Positions 62,516-64,000 of a stretch of DNA of 64,000 nt are shown piece by piece. Made by a program: the position numbers and the translations under genes. The notes under the pieces were generated by a model. The model worked only from the letters and a program-made list of their open reading frames with translations. It searched no databases and was not told the origin of the DNA. The stretch is from Marinobacter sp. BGYM27 (GTDB taxonomy: Bacteria > Pseudomonadota > Gammaproteobacteria > Pseudomonadales > Oleiphilaceae): assembly GCA_025153445.1 (NCBI GenBank), contig JANZNS010000001.1:124001-188000 (forward strand), written 5' to 3'. How positions within the stretch are numbered: position 1 is the first letter of the stretch; each line of letters opens with the position of its first letter.

Positions 62516-63300
62516 GATGCGGTCCCGGTCGCTGCAGCGGTGTTGGAGCGCATGAAGTGACGACTGTATCGGCGGGCCAGTCGCTTGACCTCAAGCAGCA
62601 CAAGCAAATCAGCGCAGCGAAATTCCGGATCCCAGCAAGGCTCACCGCAAACCTCGGCACCAAGTCGCATATACGCTTTGATCAGCGGCGGAATATCCAC
62701 CGATGATTCTGCGCCGGCCGACAGGTGGGTCAGGTGGGGAAGGGCTCTGCGGGGGAAAACTCTGCGGTCGCTGTCAGTGAGATACCGCTGCTGCAGCTGT
62801 TGGGTAATTCGCCAGGCTTTCAGTCCGCCATCGGCCATCCCGATGCTGGCGCAGCCGATCATGTAGTCGACTTTCTCGCGCACGAGATATTCCGCCACTG
62901 ACGACCACAGGAAGCTGATAGTCGCACCATTGCGGTAGTCCGGGTGTACGCAAGTGCGCCCCAGCTCTGCGATCTGACCTGGAAGTTGTTCAAGCAGCCT
63001 TAGATCAAATTCGTTTTTTGAGTAAAAGCCGCCGGCCCGCGCGGCGTCACGTTGGTGCAACACCCGCGAGGTAGCGACAAGTGTGCCGCTCGCCTCGTCT
63101 GTCACGATCAGGTGATCGCAGTGGGCGTCGTAGTGGTCGATGTCGATACCGGGAATGGTGGTGCCCAGGTCTGAGTCGTACTCTTCGGAAAATACCTGAT
63201 AACGCAGTTTTTGAGCGGCCTCAACGGCGCTGGCATCACGTGTGATCGTCGCATTCAGGCGACGGCTTGCAGTCAACGAACGGGCTTTTTCTGCTGGCAT
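62509..63300 (-). CDS. olsB: Ornithine-acyl carrier protein N-acyltransferase OlsB
   Basis: About 263 residues, GNAT-like family of ornithine-lipid enzymes. Typical blocks are LRYQVFSEEYDSDLG, DHYDAHCDHLIVTD, ELGRTCVHPDYRNGATISFLW and MIGCASIGMADG. It makes lyso-ornithine lipid by moving a 3-hydroxyacyl group from ACP to ornithine. The ATG at 63300 fits (AGAGAT upstream); the frame is open 90 bases further but crosses the promoter region. Ornithine lipids replace phospholipids under phosphate limitation; whether that holds here is unknown, as no Pho box was recognised. Confidence 0.88.
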   Translation of the reverse strand: MPAEKARSLTASRRLNATITRDASAVEAAQKLRYQVFSEEYDSDLGTTIPGIDIDHYDAHCDHLIVTDEASGTLVATSRVLHQRDAARAGGFYSKNEFDLRLLEQLPGQIAELGRTCVHPDYRNGATISFLWSSVAEYLVREKVDYMIGCASIGMADGGLKAWRITQQLQQRYLTDSDRRVFPRRALPHLTHLSAGAESSVDIPPLIKAYMRLGAEVCGEPCWDPEFRCADLLVLLEVKRLARRYSRHFMRSNTAAATGTASC

Positions 63301-63381
63301 GTCGGGTATCTCTTTATGTCCTTTTCCCGACGAGCCTATGAAGCCGGCATTGCAGATGAATGAACAAAAGGTGACGTCCCT

Positions 63382-63413
63382 GTGACACATTCGCCGAATT
63401 GAATGCGTGTCAC
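63382..63413. promoter_or_regulatory. Inverted repeat upstream of olsB
   Basis: GTGACAC (63382-63388) and GTGTCAC (63407-63413) form a perfect 7-base inverted repeat; ATTC/GAAT lie just inside. It sits about 80 bases before the olsB start and about 200 before the response-regulator gene, in the divergent region. The shape suits a dimeric regulator, but no known consensus (Pho, Crp, Fur) fits. Confidence 0.4.
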
Positions 63414-63615
63414 GACTTGTTACATCACGGTGGTTCCATGTATTTTTCTGAACAGCATGTATACTTGCTGTTACATGGCGTAGCTTGTGGTATCTAGTAG
63501 GGATATCTGGCGAGCGTTGAAAGCAAGGTTGCTTTCCTTAAAGACGCCAGCAGCAACACTGGGCGAGGCGAACCCGATGGCGGTTTGGCTGTAAACGGAA
63601 ATAACAAAAGCAGAG

Positions 63616-64000
63616 ATGAGCGGCGTGGAACCAACAAATGAGAGTTGCCGGGTACTGATTGTTGAAGATGATGAGCGTTTGGCAGATTTGACGCGAGAAT
63701 ATCTTGAAAGCAACGGTCTTATTGTCTCCGTAGAAGCCAATGGGGCGCATGCTGTAGAGCGCATTCGTAAAGAACAGCCCGATATTGTCGTGCTGGATCT
63801 TATGTTACCGGGCGAAGACGGTCTTTCGATCTGTCGGCGGGCACGTCCGTTCTATCAGGGACCGATCCTGATGCTGACGGCACGTACTGACGATCTGGAT
63901 CAGGTGTTGGGGCTCGAGATGGGCGCCGATGATTATATTTCCAAGCCGGTTCGTCCGAGAGTGCTTCTCGCACGGATTCGCGCACTGCTCCGACGCGTCA
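63616..64000 (+). CDS. OmpR-family response regulator, N-terminal part (cut by window end)
   Basis: The first 128 codons are visible. The receiver domain is complete: acidic pair in LIVEDDERLADL, phospho-acceptor Asp in IVVLDLMLPGEDGLS, Thr in MLTARTDD and Lys in YISKPVRPRVLLARIRALLRR. The DYISKP/RARIRALLRR end points to the OmpR/PhoB class, closest in feel to RstA, with a winged-helix domain expected beyond the window. The ATG at 63616 is preceded by AGAG. Divergent from olsB, so it could control that operon; its sensor kinase probably follows downstream. Confidence 0.9.
   Translation, partial: MSGVEPTNESCRVLIVEDDERLADLTREYLESNGLIVSVEANGAHAVERIRKEQPDIVVLDLMLPGEDGLSICRRARPFYQGPILMLTARTDDLDQVLGLEMGADDYISKPVRPRVLLARIRALLRRV

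Noticed and set aside
1-64000. CRISPR array, insertion sequences, prophage or rRNA
   Set aside because: No regularly spaced short repeats, transposase or integrase motifs, phage structural genes or rRNA segments were seen; the only long repeats are those within the NRPS gene.

Overview
This window looks like the chromosome of a marine gammaproteobacterium of the Marinobacter/Pseudomonas type. The strongest support is the core block at 25.4-36.8 kb: ychF, pth, rplY, prs, tRNA-Gln, ispE, lolB and a TPR lipoprotein on the minus strand, divergent from hemA, prfA, prmC and moeB. This matches the gene order I recall for Pseudomonas aeruginosa PA4663-PA4673. Further support comes from the rimB-rimK and olsB-olsA pairs and from a nitrate transporter next to a PP2C/kinase fusion. 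The genus is an inference; there is no rRNA in the window.

Region 1 (1-25.35 kb) is the 3' part of a siderophore locus. It opens inside a giant NRPS gene that continues upstream. The visible modules are (C)-A-T-E, C-A-T, C-A-T and C-A-T-E-TE. The first and third A domains carry a serine code; the second and fourth share a code with an acidic pocket residue. The predicted C-terminal tetrapeptide is D-Ser, basic residue, L-Ser, D-basic residue. Then follow a TonB receptor, a fused FecCD-type permease, a periplasmic binding protein, an MbtH protein, a SyrP-like Fe/2OG hydroxylase (probably for beta-hydroxy-Asp), an IucB-like N-acetyltransferase, a FhuF-like [2Fe-2S] reductase, a FecE/FhuC-type ATPase and an EntD-type phosphopantetheinyl transferase. 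Together they point to an acetyl-hydroxamate/beta-hydroxyaspartate peptide siderophore of the marinobactin/aquachelin/loihichelin kind. Its early modules and amine monooxygenase would lie upstream.

Region 2 (25.4-36.8 kb) is the core block for translation, ribosome rescue, PRPP, isoprenoid, lipoprotein sorting and heme functions. Region 3 (36.8-40.3 kb) holds the nitrate transporter overlapping the phosphatase/kinase fusion. Region 4 (40.3-46.1 kb) has photolyase, then a tight operon: DUF432-like protein, MscS channel, RimB retropepsin-like protein, RimK ligase and an aspartoacylase-like zinc enzyme. Region 5 (46.1-50.2 kb) has PIN-PhoH, CBS, START and DUF2804 proteins.

Region 6 (50.2-54.1 kb) is a DUF1244-HopJ-minC-minD-minE operon divergent from dinB; the gap between them contains a perfect CTGT-N8-ACAG LexA box. 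Region 7 (54.1-64 kb) has a PAP2 phosphatase with a GT4 glycosyltransferase, an aldo/keto reductase, a PhaC-like hydrolase, a small secreted protein, an acetyl-CoA hydrolase family enzyme, an FKBP, the ornithine-lipid pair olsB/olsA and the start of an OmpR-type response regulator cut by the window end.

No rRNA, IS element, CRISPR array or phage was seen. The best leads are the siderophore assembly line with its recombined A-domain repeats, the DUF432-MscS-RimB-RimK-aspartoacylase operon, and the SOS box shared between dinB and the min operon.
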